Source: Coniochaeta sp. PMI_546
Lineage: Eukaryota > Ascomycota > Sordariomycetes > Coniochaetales > Coniochaetaceae
Reading direction: 5' to 3'
Assembly (NCBI GenBank): GCA_021432605.1
Contig: MU271147.1
Location: forward strand, 1,116,001-1,180,000
Length of the DNA stretch: 64,000 bases
Below the pieces are notes generated by a model that was given only the letters and a program-made list of their open reading frames with translations, had not been told where the DNA came from and made no database searches. Positions 39,152 through 49,963 of this stretch are shown in pieces. The position numbers were made by a program, and so were the translations under genes. How positions within the stretch are numbered: the stretch's first letter is position 1; the number at the start of each line of letters is the position of its first letter.

Positions 39152-41679
39152 CTAAAAGAACATCCCATCCCCCTTCCCAGTCCCCTGCTCAACAACCCTC
39201 TCACCACTCCCCCCATCCTCCTCCGCCTCCTGCTCCCGCAGATAAACCGGCCTATCCAGCGCCTCGAACCTGCGCCCCGTAACCCTAGCCCTCACATATA
39301 AGAACCCAATCCTCAGCCCACAAGCCGCAAACCCCGCCACCAGCCCCCCAACCGGCGCCGCCACAAAGGCCCCAAACGCCCCCCAGTCGCCCTGGTACAG
39401 TCCCGCCTCAAGCAGAATCAACTCCGCACCACTCTTCGCATCACCATAATACACCGTCCCAAAGATAAACACAGCCAATATCCCCCCCAGCCCACCGCAG
39501 ACGACATCAAACCCCCTCCACCAGTACGCCCGGCGGGACAAGCCGAGTACAAGGACGGGAATGGTAGCCGCACTGACCAGGTCGGAGATGAGGTATATCT
39601 GCAAGATGCTCGGGGCCTTGAGCGCGAGCACCACCGTGGGCACGATGACCAGCACGACCCCGCCGCGGATCCACCAGACCCCGAGCCGGTTGCGGAACAG
39701 GTCGTTGGAGGCCGTGGACACCATGGCGCTCTGGAGGGAGTCGAAGGCCGCCGTCGACAGGGCCACGACCATGACCAGCACCACCCCCACGACCCAGTTG
39801 GGCAAGGTCTCGAGCAGCAGGAAGAAGGCGACGGAGCCGTCTGCCTCGTCCGAGTTTGGGTCGAATGCCCCGGACCAGGTGGCGATTAGGCCAGTTGAGC
39901 CGACTAGGGTCAGGATGACGAGGACGGCGACGGTGGCGGCGCCGGTGCCGAGCCAGAGGTCGCGGTCGGTGCGGGAGGCGAAGGTGCGCAGCCAGAAGTT
40001 GGAGAGGAAGAAGTCGTTGGTCAGGATGGCCACGGGGAGGATGTAGAGGAGCTGCCACCCCAGCAGGGAAGGGTGGGTGAGGCCCGAGGGCTCGATGAGG
40101 GAGGTGTCGATCTCGGTCTTGACGCCGATGGTTATTGTGGCGATTAGGATTAGGCCGAGGACCATGGCGCCTTGGATGTTGTCTGTTAGGAAGGAGATTT
40201 TGAATCCGCCGAGGGCTGGACGGGTGGGGTGGTGTGTTAGTAGAGGTGCGTCTGGCAGGGAGGAATGACGTGAGAAGGAAAGGAAAGAGGGGGAAAAAAC
40301 GGACAGGTGTAGACGGTCGTCACGACGCATTCCACGATGATGACGGGCAGTCCGTCGAGCGAGGTCAGGGCGGTGATCACCTGCCCCACCGCCGAGAGCT
40401 CGGCGACCATGTACAGGAACAGCGTGACCAGCGTCATGAAGCTGAGGTACAGGGCGGCCACGACGCCGTAGCGCTGCCGCGTCCACTCGGTCAGTACAAA
40501 GCCCTCCGGACACTTGCGGCGGATGATGGGTCCCAGAGCCGCGAAGACGAGCAGAGGCAGAGCCGAGGCCAGGGCGTAGATGACCACGCCCTGGACGCCG
40601 GCCAAGGTCGCCAGCTGCGGGTAGGAGAAGAGGATCCCGGAGCCGAGAGCTAGAATGGTTAGTTGCGAGTCGCAAGGGAAGGGGGAGACGGAGAGTGGGG
40701 AGGGGGCGGGTTGATCGGAGCGGCAGCACGTTTCCCACGCAAGCATTAACTTGATCGAGTATTACGGTACAATCTCAGCGTCGTATCCGCGTGGCTTTCT
40801 GGGGATCTCCTCTGATCATACGCGATGTGTGTGCTCAGAGGTTGGATCCGGAAGAACCTCGCTTCAACTCAGCGCCCGTAGTGAGCCGCGACCATCTGTC
40901 CTCCTCGAGGTAGGTGTGAAATCAGCCTTGAGTGCGCAAGACGTGTGTAGCCGTGCCGGAGGCAGGCAACGACATCCGCACACCGCAGCGTCGTCCATGG
41001 ACTCCAAGAGGGGGACAGACGATCTGAAGATCTATGGGTTAGCTGTCCCTGACTTACTTACCAGATACTCATCTCGATCTGCTCTGCTGTGCTTGGGCGT
41101 CTTTCTCTTTGTCACTGACGAAAGTCAGGTAAGAGCAGACGCCGGTCGTTCGACGCGTACGCAGAGGCCAGAAGGCTTGCTGTCGTTGCTGGTGCTCGTA
41201 GACGTATATGGTCTCATACCGCTACCGCTCTGATCTTCGTGTCTGTGTGACGGTAATGAGCCGCAGTTATCCTCACTCACCAGAGGCGATGAAGTTCAGA
41301 GCCAGCGGGAATGCTGCAGACGAAGAGAAGTTAGTATCAAAAGTCCATGTTCTATAGACATAGTCGCGGCGACAGCTGTCTTCTTAAAACGATGCCATTC
41401 TCCACGCGACATCATCCCCGCATCTGCAAGGAGAAGAAGAGGAGGAAAAGGGACCGCATCAAATAATGTCTGACCCGACTGAGTTCTGTTGCCGGCAAGG
41501 AAGTCTCCCTTGCTCTGGCCGCGCATTCTCCACGCGATACCCGTCCCGAGGACGCTGTTTGACATGTCAGCCTTGGGTTCCACAATCACAGCGCTTCAAG
41601 GTGAGGCTTTTAGTTACAGGAAGGCGCCGTAGGTCAGGTAGATGATGGCGTTGGACGCCTGGAATGACGGTTGTCCCAT
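39152..41679 (-). CDS. Sodium:solute symporter family transporter (urea-transporter-like)
   Basis: This is a member of the solute:sodium symporter family and resembles fungal Dur3-like carriers of urea or polyamines at the plasma membrane. Five exons (41679-41618, 41554-41475, 41313-41281, 40649-40305, 40215-39152) give 527 aa in one closed frame. About 12-13 hydrophobic helices are visible. The family signature is spread over the small exons: ASNAIIYLTYGAFL, then GDFLAGNRTQSAFPLALN, then ASALGSGILFSYPQLATLAG. SLGGFKISFLTDNIQGAMV, the sodium-site region, follows. The core TM10-11 loop has STAAFDSLQSAMVS. The tail is short, shorter than classical Dur3 (about 650-700 aa), and ends GTGKGDGMFF. 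Exon 3 is only 33 nt and intron 3 is 631 nt, both unusual here. The donor of intron 2 (GTCAGA) is weak. Substrate is not predictable from sequence alone. Confidence 0.88.
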
Positions 41680-42280
41680 GATGGCCGGGTGTTGGTCTCT
41701 GGGCGACGACTCGTTATGGATTAGTGAAGCAGAGCAGTGCAATAACTGCCGATTTAGAGATGATTCTCAGCAATATTGAGTAGGAAAAAAAAGAAGGAAA
41801 ATGATACGATATCGCGAGAGGAGAGGTGTGAGACGAAAAGCTTGAAGCTAGCGTGATGCTTGCATTGGCACCAAAAGTTGGACTAAACCCGAAAACTCTA
41901 ATGAGGCGTGGGGGGAGGGGGGGGATGTTATTCCCACCACTGGCCACTGAGGCTGCTGTGGAGCTGCGATTCCATTAGCATACGCAGTAGCACAAGGGGG
42001 GAAAATGAGGTGTCACCGGAATTCCAAGGTAGGCAGAACATACTATGATACTGTGAGTAGACTTATATGACCCCTTGTTCATGAGGTTGCAAGTTCGAGC
42101 CACGCTCAACATCACCTCACCGAGAGCGCACACGCTTGTGAAATGTATGTCACAGTAGATAGCCGGTGACAATAGCAAGAGTTATTCTGTGATATTCTGC
42201 GAGTCTGGTTCAACTTGCTATTGTTGCCTATTCACAGAGTGAGTGAATGTGAATAGAACTCCCTCCCACCCTCCTCGATG

Positions 42281-42313
42281 CCTTACACCCTTGGACACCT
42301 TACACCCTTGGAC
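42281..42313 (+). repeat. Tandem direct repeat (16-bp match, 17-bp period) upstream of TATA-like site
   Basis: CCTTACACCCTTGGAC occurs twice, at 42281-42296 and 42298-42313. It lies immediately upstream of the TATA-like element and may be a pair of binding sites. Confidence 0.8.
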
Positions 42314-42330
42314 GCAAAGTGAATTGCCCT

Positions 42331-42359
42331 CGCCGAGATATAAAAGAAGAATCTCGGCG
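42331..42359 (+). promoter_or_regulatory. TATA-like box inside a 9-bp perfect inverted repeat
   Basis: GATATAAAAG (42336-42345) is framed by CGCCGAGAT (42331-42339) and its exact complement ATCTCGGCG (42351-42359). A C/A-rich leader-like sequence follows on the plus strand, so this looks like a core promoter. The arms could bind a dimeric factor or form a stem. Confidence 0.45.
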
Positions 42360-42611
42360 CTGCCCAAACCTCCTCCCAAACACTTCTCGGCATTCCTCAC
42401 ACCAACAAGCCAGTCTCACAGTCGCCGACATCCAGGCCCCTTGACAAGACCAAGCACCCAGATCACCTCACCATATCACAAAGCCTCACAGCACGCACAA
42501 CACACACAACCGAATCACAACAAGTGCAAAGAGAAGTGCAGAAAACAGGTTGTACTCTAAATACGACAAAGACAACAAGCCGAAGAAGCAGGAAAGGTCC
42601 CAAACCAGTCC

Positions 42612-42725
42612 GTAAGTACCACTCAGCCTGCCCTATCACTGCCCTTTTTTTCCTTGACCGAAAAACAAAATGCAAATCCCTTCCCTGATACCGTGTGACG
42701 ACACTAATTAAAGCAACAAGAACAG
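42612..42725 (+). other. Intron-like segment in a putative plus-strand transcript
   Basis: GTAAGT at 42612, ACACTAATT as branch site near 42701-42709 and AACAG ending at 42725 make a 114-nt segment with all intron signals. It lies about 270 nt downstream of the TATA-like box on the same strand, which supports a real spliced transcript running towards the RRM gene. Confidence 0.4.
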
Positions 42726-42817
42726 GTTCCCTTCCCTCACATCAATCCAGTCTGGTCTGTTAAGACAAGAAAACCCCTTCCAAACACAAACCGAAAACAA
42801 ACCCAGAGGGGGCCAGC

Positions 42818-43246
42818 ATGGTTCGATCCAGAAACGGAAAGATCGTCCAAACACCAAACGAAAGACGACTCGGAATCCAACCACGAAGACCTTGTCATCT
42901 TGTGATGGAAGGTCGGAAGACAAGAAACAGGCCCGGAGGCGCGGGGAAAAATCACAAACCGAACAGGTGGTGGTGGTCGTCCACAAAAAAAAATCAGATA
43001 ACGCCCATTTCCATGATTTCCGAAAGCAGAGAGAAGAGACCGGCGGCAAGAAACCGAAAATCCGTCGAAGTCCGAAAACCGTCAAAAGCAGAGACCGACA
43101 GACAAACCAGTTGCTCCTCTAGGCAGCACCCTCCTTCTCCTTGGTGGAGGACTCACCATCCTCCTCCTCCTTCACCTTGCGGGAGGGACCACCATCACCG
43201 CCCTGGACGACCGGGTCGGCGAACGAGACCGACTTCTTGGACTTGA
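42818..43246 (+). CDS. Possible small basic ORF antisense to the RRM gene 3' end
   Basis: This 142-codon ORF starts in a fair context (CCAGCATGG) downstream of the putative spliced leader. The first 110 codons lie outside the RRM coding region, and the rest is antisense to its last exon. Composition is very rich in Arg, Lys, Pro and Ser (MVRSRNGKIVQTPNERRLG at the start). No family was recognised. It could be noise in a non-coding antisense RNA. Confidence 0.2.
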   Translation: MVRSRNGKIVQTPNERRLGIQPRRPCHLVMEGRKTRNRPGGAGKNHKPNRWWWSSTKKNQITPISMISESREKRPAARNRKSVEVRKPSKAETDRQTSCSSRQHPPSPWWRTHHPPPPSPCGRDHHHRPGRPGRRTRPTSWT

Positions 43247-46018
43247 GGGACGTGTTGGACGTCCGATGCAGGTGCTCCGCGGCCGGGACGTAAGGCATGG
43301 CGGAGGCCGAGCGCTGGCCGAAGGCGGGAGTCTGGTCTACCATCGGCGGGGCGGCGATCGGGGCCATGGGGTAGATGAGGCCTGAGGCCGGGTCCTGGTA
43401 GTAGCTCATCTGGCCGTTGAGGAAGCCGAGATGCTGCTGGTGGTGCTGCTGGTGGTGCTGGCCGTAGGTGGGGAACTGGTGGCCGTTGAAACCAGCATAT
43501 GGGCCTGCGAAGCCGCCAAAGGGAGGGAAGGGGACGGGCGAGGGCAGGTAGTAGCCGTTCGGGCCGAAGGGAGGGGCCAGTCCTGAGAATTGCTGGCTGG
43601 GGACCGTTAGTCCTCCAGCTGGAGTGGTGGGGGCCGGGCCACGGTTGGTCGGCATCGAAGCCGCAGCAGAAGAAGGGACGGCCGCCGGCTGGGTCGAGGA
43701 AACGACGATAGGCGGGGCGGGGCGGTTGTCGTGGGCCGGAGTCTGGTCGGCCACGGTCCGGGGAGTCGACATGTCAGCCTGGGCGTTGACGAAGGGGGTG
43801 CTGCCAGGCGCAGCGGTGAAGCTTCGGTGCGGGGTGGCCTGACGACGACGACTGCCACCAGACCGCGCATCAGTGCCAGAACCATCATTGCCGGGAGTCG
43901 CGTTGAGCTGGCGCATGAAGGCCGAGTCCACACGCCGAGGCGCATAATCTCTCGAGTTCTTCCTCTCGACGCGGAGGACTGTGCCGAAAACCACCTTCTT
44001 ATGCTGTTGCCGCGCGTTAGCAGAGGGCATCTTTGCACGAAGCGCGTCACTTACAAACTGGGAGATCGCGACGACAGGCATGTCAGGACGCGAGAACTCG
44101 ACATACGCGAAAGGCTTCAAGGCGTTCTGCGTCCTCTGGACGATCTGGACGTTCACCACGTCACCGGCCGCCTCGAAGGTCTCGCGGAGCTGCTCCTCCG
44201 TGGTGCTCTTCGGAAAGTCTGACACGAAGACCGACCGGCGGTCCTTCTCGTACTGAGACAAATACGCTTGGTCATTGTTGGTACGAGGGGGATCGCGGAA
44301 CATCCGCGTGGGGTCGAAGGCCACGACACGATAGGTCCGGTCGCCGCGGTGGCGCTGTTCCGAATGTTAGAAACGCTAGAGATCATTTGCAGCGGCACGA
44401 CCAGCAAGAAACTCACATTGACAATGTCTCGCTCGCAGTCAAACTCGACGAACTCCACGAGCACGGCAGACGGGAGACGGAGGATCTCGGCAAAGTCCGC
44501 ACGCAGAGGTTCGACATGGGACACGGCGCCATAGGGAGCCACAACCTCCATGGCCTCACCGACGCTGATGTAGCTGCGGTCATGGTGGAACACGAGAAAG
44601 GTGCCTGAGACGTGGTGTGAGAATGGTGTTGGGTGAGCGCGGGGTGGGAAACACTTACGATTGGCCTTGGCCATCTCCACGCGGCAGGCACGGCCAAAGA
44701 TCTGAATACCTGCGCCATGCTGAATGGCGGCAGCGGCGTCCTCGTCGTTCTAGACAGCGCGTCAACACCAGATCTTGAGGAGGCCGAGACCGATGGAGGG
44801 ACAAACTTACCGTGTACTGGAGGAAGCCAAAGGGCATGTCGCGCTCGTCGCGCTTGATCTTCACAAAGACAGTGCCGAAGGGCGAGAAGTTGCGGGTGAT
44901 CTCCGCCTCAAGACCCTCGTCAGACTTCTGCTGGGGCAAGCTGTGTCGGGAAATGTTAGTCGAAAATGGTCGGACGACACGCGAGGGGAACGTGATGTTG
45001 ATCACTTACTTCGCAATGAAGACACAGCTGGTGTGGCTATAGACGCGTTGCGCGTCTTGGTCGCCAACCAGGTGGCGAGTCGAGGGCTGGGAACGCACGA
45101 CGACTGCACCAGACTCAGAGCCGGAGTCGTCGTCCTGCTGAGCTTTGGTGATGGCGCTACGGCCAGTGGTCATGGCCGTGGCAATCATGGCATTGATGGC
45201 ACGGGGAGACATCGGCTCCTCGTCTGCCTCAGCTCGGATGTCACGAGCCTGCGCACCAAGGAGAGCAGACTTGGGGCGTACGGCCTTGGTAGTGGTGGCA
45301 TCCATACGGGCGGTGGTCTCGCGCTCGCTGGAAGATGAAGTGGTTGCTGGTCCGAAGACGTCCAGGCCAGCTGGGCTACCGCGCTGGAACGTCAGCTTGC
45401 CCATCTTCACGGCAAGGGGGCTGTCAACACTGCAAGTAGAGTTAGATCACAATTGAGATAAAAACCCCATAAGATATTTGACTCACTCAGTAGACTCGGA
45501 AGTGACATTGGTGCCATCATTGGCGATCGAGTGACCATCAGCACCCTTTGAGACAGTAGGAATCATCGAACCAGACTTCAGAGCCTTGGCCGCACGAATA
45601 TGAGGAGGGCTGAAATGTGTTAGTATGGATCATCAAGTGTCTGTTGATGAAGCGAGAAACTTACCGATAAGGCGAGGCATTCAGCTTCGCACCGCCTGAG
45701 TGCTCGAACACTTGTGCATCACCTCATGTTAGCATGGATAAGATGGAAGATAAGATAAGTGAAAATGTATAGAACGACTAAGCCAGGTCTCGGCGTGCCC
45801 AAACCGGATGTATGAGTCCTGCACTTGGAAACGCCAAGACCCAACAATATGTGAGCCAGGTTGAGGAGTATAAGTCACTTACCACCAGGAGTATCGGAGT
45901 CAGAGCTCGAGTCGTCCTTGAGGGTCTCATCAAAGAAGCGGCCTCCGGCGCGCTTAGGAACAGCAGTCTTGCGGCGACTAATGCCCTTGCCTGGGGAGCT
46001 GAAATTTTCGGAAGACAT
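43119..46018 (-). CDS. RNA-binding protein with three RRM domains
   Basis: Nine exons give 772 aa in one closed frame: 46018-45883, 45710-45665, 45609-45487, 45429-45010, 44940-44811, 44749-44659, 44604-44417, 44354-44055 and 44003-43119. Several introns have TACTAAC or GACTAAC branch sites. The first 230 residues are disordered and rich in Ser/Thr/Asp. RRM1 begins at TSCVFIANLPQQKSDEGLE (about 236) and ends near GIQIFGRACRVEMAKANR. RRM2 starts at TFLVFHHDRSYISVGEAME (about 317), and RRM3 at RSVFVSDFPKSTTEEQLRE (about 416). The C-terminal 250 residues are Pro/Gln/Gly-rich with His-Gln blocks (HHQQHHQQH) and a charged end. This fits an mRNA-binding regulator; the exact orthologue was not recognised. 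Exon 2 (46 nt, AAG acceptor) is the least certain boundary. Confidence 0.88.
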
Positions 46019-47300
46019 GATGAAGCCTTGACGGAATTGGAGTAAGTGGTGTTGGGTTGTGAGAACTTTCGACGACTATTCAATAGACAAACCAGACCGC
46101 TGGATTGGCCGATCGAACTGTTAGAGTGATGAATTGTGTGAATTGTTCAAGTTCAAAGATGATCTGCGCAGTGACGATCACAATTGAGTGTCTGTATGCT
46201 GGAGTGGTTAACACCGTTGTACTTGCTGAGATCTTGTAGACGCAGGACCACGCGGCAACTAAAGCAGGCTCTTGGTTAGCAGCTGTTGATGAAGGTATCG
46301 TGGAAGCAGATGAGCGAGAAGCTTGCGAGATCGCGTTGAGTGATGAATTGATGAATAGGATCACGGCTTTCGAGTCAAGTCGAGATGGTGATGGAACAGA
46401 AGCAAATGAAGCCGAAAAAAACAAGCAACTCAACTTGATGATGATGATGATGAAGGTAAGAGTTGATGATGAAGATAGACAGGCAACTCAAGTTGATGAT
46501 GGAGATACAGAACTGAGGGCCGTAGAACTTACGAACGAGTGATGGTGATGAAGTTGGAGAGAAGAAAGAAACAGAGACGCGATGGAAGGAAGAGGAATAA
46601 ATAGAAGAAGTCCAGAATAATAGCAAGGCTTTTGAAAGAGCTTCAACTTACGGTAGACTTCAACAACTTGAAGGTGGATGTGATGGAGAGTTGGTTGTTT
46701 GGGCAGAAGATGAAGTCTCCGAGAACTGTTGATGAATACCCAGACCGCGTTCTTGATGAGAATAGTAACTCAATAAGAACTGGAACCGGAGAAGAAGAGG
46801 CAGAGTGAGGGTAATAAAGGTTTGAGGCGCGTGGTACGAGAAAGAGAGAAGGAGACGCGTGAGATAGATATTACTTGCCTGAGAAACGGTATGTGGTTTG
46901 GGATGGAGTTGTGTGGAGGAGGAGGAAGTGGTAAGATTGGGAGTATGATGGAAAATATTAAGGAAGCTGCAGGAGGCGTCGAAGAAAACCGAACCAAGTG
47001 TCCCAAGTGGCCACGAGATTAAGGTAATCTTACTCAGGTAGAGAGATATATCCAGGCGAGGGAAGCACCTGGAATATCTCGGTGCCCACGCCGGCGAGGA
47101 TAGAAGGCAGACACTTACCAATATACTGCTGCAAATGAAGACGATGATCAAGAGAATAATGACTTACTTTGATGACGGCGATGAGGTGCGTGACGCGAAG
47201 ATATTGCTGTCAAATTGCTCAGGTGGTGGTTGTGAAGGTTGTTCGAGGATGTGGTGTGGTGAAGGTTCTGGGAGGAAGGAGCACTGGTAGATATTTAGGA
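46019..47300 (-). promoter_or_regulatory. Probable long, multi-intron 5' UTR and promoter of the RRM gene
   Basis: On the minus strand, five canonical donors occur in 650 bp upstream of the RRM gene ATG: four GTAAGT (ending at 46527, 46646, 47113, 47162) and one GTAAGA (47033-47028). There is no matching long ORF. A GATGAT-rich purine tract with a repeated AACTCAAsTTGATGATG motif (about 46427-46500) lies within. The pattern suggests alternative or sequential leader introns. Confidence 0.35.
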
Positions 47301-48958
47301 CTAGAGAGACCTCAGGGAAAATTGAGCCCAGAGCCGGCACCACTAGCGTAGGTCACCTGAAGATAGGAGGCAGTACCTCACTGGTGCTCTCAAAGATACT
47401 TCGGTACTTGCCGGAGGTTGCCGGTTAGAGGACTCCCTGATGCCCACGCTTCATTCCGCTTCCAGTACTTCGTGATGACTACCTGTTTGTATGCAACAGT
47501 TGCCCAGCAGGAGACAATCTCCTTGAGCTCTTGAGTTCCCAAGTAGTCGTCAGTTGCGTGATGGCCTCTTCGACTCCTCGAGGGACTGTTACTCCTGTCA
47601 AGCAATTACAGAGAGGATCATGGTCTCGCCGTTGTTGAAACCTTCACAGCAGCATTAATATCCATTACAGACGTTGCGAGGCCCAGCTAAATCCAGAATA
47701 CAACGCAGTGATAGATCAGCAACGTTTCTAAACTCAGCACCACTAATTCAATGCTCCAGAGAGTTCGTTGCACTTTCACCCCTTATTCAAAGCCCCCAAG
47801 AGCCAGTGATCATGCTGACCGACGTAGACAGTTTTCAGGGAGGTCAGCCAACCTGAGCCCTCAAGAACACATTACCTTACAGCCACAACTTCAAAATACT
47901 TGAATACACAATTCACGGCACTCCAAGAAGCTCCGAACCAGTTTGAAGCTCAAAGAGTTAAGCACGAGAACATCGAAGGCGCTGTGTATGGTCTAGGAGA
48001 GGACAATACTCTGAGCTACGTTCACGAATAGAGGCAGGCTAGATTAGAGCTTGACGGCAGTGATCTGCGCGAGAAGAGAGCAGAGAGATTCCTGGGCCTA
48101 CTGGATGCGGCAAGGTGTGGCTCTGTGCTAACACAACGTCAGGAGAAGGGAGATCGACCAGGCCATTTCGAATAAGCCAGGGGGGAGGTCTGGCTCGACG
48201 ACGACAGCATACTAGTACGACTAGACAGCACATCGCAAGGAGAACTATGAGTCTTTATTACAGAGGTCAGACGAGAAGAGGGCCGGCGAGGGAACACAGC
48301 CTAACAACTCTTCAACTTGAGAAGGACTCGACGCTGACAGGGCTAGGGAAATCCCAGGGCTTCGTCACGAGAACAGAACGTTATGAGATTAAGACCCTGG
48401 GAATACAGGAGAAAGGAGACCAGGAAATCCATGATCAGAGAAGGAGAGACAGTTGCGTGGTGGACAATCATGGGTTAAAAAGCTTCATTTCCCAGTGAAT
48501 ATTGAGAGTGTTTGATTTAAATACTATGAGATTATGATCAAAAGACAAGAGAAGCTAGAAGTCTTCACTTAGAATGGAATGAGAAGGGAATAACTACATG
48601 AACGTGAAAGGAAAGCCAGGAAGCTACCCCATCTCCCTGAGACTTCAGTGAGGCTCTAATTCCCCGTCCCTGCAGCAACAGGAGAAAATAGCCAACAAGG
48701 CCCCCAAGCCGAGCGTATGGCTTGACGGCGACGATGTAAGATTGACCCGATCAAGCCAGAGTTGTATTCGACTAGGTGAAGGATTGTGGAGCGCAGTACA
48801 AACTGAAGTACGAGCGACGACGAAGTACGGTACCCAGGGAGCTGACAAAAGAGTGTGGAGGGCACAGACAGCTACAGCGTGCTTCCAGGGCACTGGCTCA
48901 ATGAACTGGGAATCGTACGCTTATGGCGCCGAGTCCATGGCGTCAACTGAGCGAAGGG

Positions 48959-48986
48959 AGCCAGGGAGTGTCAGCCAGGGAGTGTC
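48959..48986. repeat. 14-bp tandem duplication
   Basis: AGCCAGGGAGTGTC occurs twice in perfect tandem, followed by a third partial copy (AGCCTGGG). Confidence 0.85.
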
Positions 48987-49381
48987 AGCCTGGGAGGAGT
49001 GGAGGAGTATTTGAATTGGCGGCGACGGAGACATGAATACTGGCCACAGAGACGTTAAGCTGCTGGCTCTGATGCCGTTTCGTTGCTCCTCAGCGGTTGG
49101 AACGGTGTAATTGCAGTCAACACCTTTGAAAAGGGTGTGGGTGCCGCAGGAGAGCTTGTATGATTCTTGAAGACTGAATATGTCCACGAATGGTTCTACC
49201 AGAAAACTCCCTGTCTGCCATGATATGTGGTTAGATCCGTGCCTGACTGAAGAACAACGGTTGAAAAGCAGGGGGTTGAAAAGAGAAGTAGAAATACAGA
49301 AATGCCCCTGATGCTCAACGGTAGCATCTTGCTTAAAGCAGACTTGGGATGAGCATCAGAAGAAGAAGAACAGAAAGAGCT

Positions 49382-49963
49382 GGCATTTCAGTGGTGGTAC
49401 AATGATTAAGTACGAGCAAATCAGGGAACTGCTAGATTTTAGGAGGCGAACTCACCAGTGTTATTATTAGAACAAGGGGAGCGGGAGAGTCCTCAACGGA
49501 GCTTGACTTTCGGACGTCTGGATCCATGTCAGTAAACGTTACACATACAGGAGGGAGTTCCGTTGCAAACAGGGACGTACCGAAAGCTTGGTGCTTGAAG
49601 ACACTGTTATATTTTGATTCGCGGCCAGGGAGGCGAGCTTGAGCATGTATAACGGTCCAGTGGTTGAAGACTATAGCACCATGTCAGCAAACGTTTCAAA
49701 AGACGTCAAAGACACGAATGATTGGTCATTTCAGTAGAAGATTCCCTGTCTCGCTGTGGAGTCGATACAGTACGGTCAGGACCAAAAGATCTCATACGGT
49801 CTGCATACCTATCTAGCTGAAGAGATCCTCGTTTTCTTGAGGCAATGTCTCTTCTTTGAAGGAACGGCATCGGTGAAGGAGGCAACAAAGACCGGGGCCG
49901 CGCGGTGCAGAAGCTGACAGGCACCGTGTGGTTGTTTGACATTCTTGCCCGTATCGATATCAT
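49382..49963 (-). CDS. Possible spliced gene of unknown family
   Basis: Intron-like segments follow one another on the minus strand: 49808-49754 (GTATGC, TCCTGAC branch, CACAG), 49715-49671 (GTGTCT, TTTGCTGAC, CTATAG), 49580-49518 (GTACGT, TTTACTGAC, ATCCAG) and a GTGAGT donor at 49455. A candidate start at 49942 (or 49963) opens an Arg/Ser-rich first exon. The exon between the second and third introns reads FNHWTVIHAQARLPGRESK in one frame and is also open in another, so the frame cannot be fixed by eye. The downstream exon reads DVRKSSSVEDSPAPLVLIIT. Signals are good but protein identity is absent; it could be a non-coding spliced RNA or a lineage-specific protein. Confidence 0.28.

Larger units (their letters stand above)
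41680..43118. other. Region between symporter promoter and RRM gene 3' end, with a plus-strand promoter-like unit
   Basis: The left part is the upstream region of the symporter gene. From about 42280 the plus strand shows a promoter-like arrangement: a 17-bp direct repeat, then a TATA-like box in an inverted repeat. A C/A-rich leader-like tract and an intron-like segment (42612-42725) follow. A 142-codon ORF (42818-43246) then overlaps the antisense of the RRM gene's end. Details are given in separate entries. Confidence 0.45.

Noticed and set aside
41594-41617. 24-nt intron in the symporter gene
   Set aside because: It would restore a frame but is too short to splice. The acceptor at 41555 gives a normal 63-nt intron and the family sequence GAFLVLGTGIAWRMRG.
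42085-42115. tRNA-like T-arm (GGTTGCAAGTTCGAGCC)
   Set aside because: The T-stem does not pair beyond two or three bases and no acceptor or D stem can be drawn around it.
42820-42832. GGTTCGATCC resembling a tRNA T-loop
   Set aside because: No stems are formed; it is the first codons of the small ORF.
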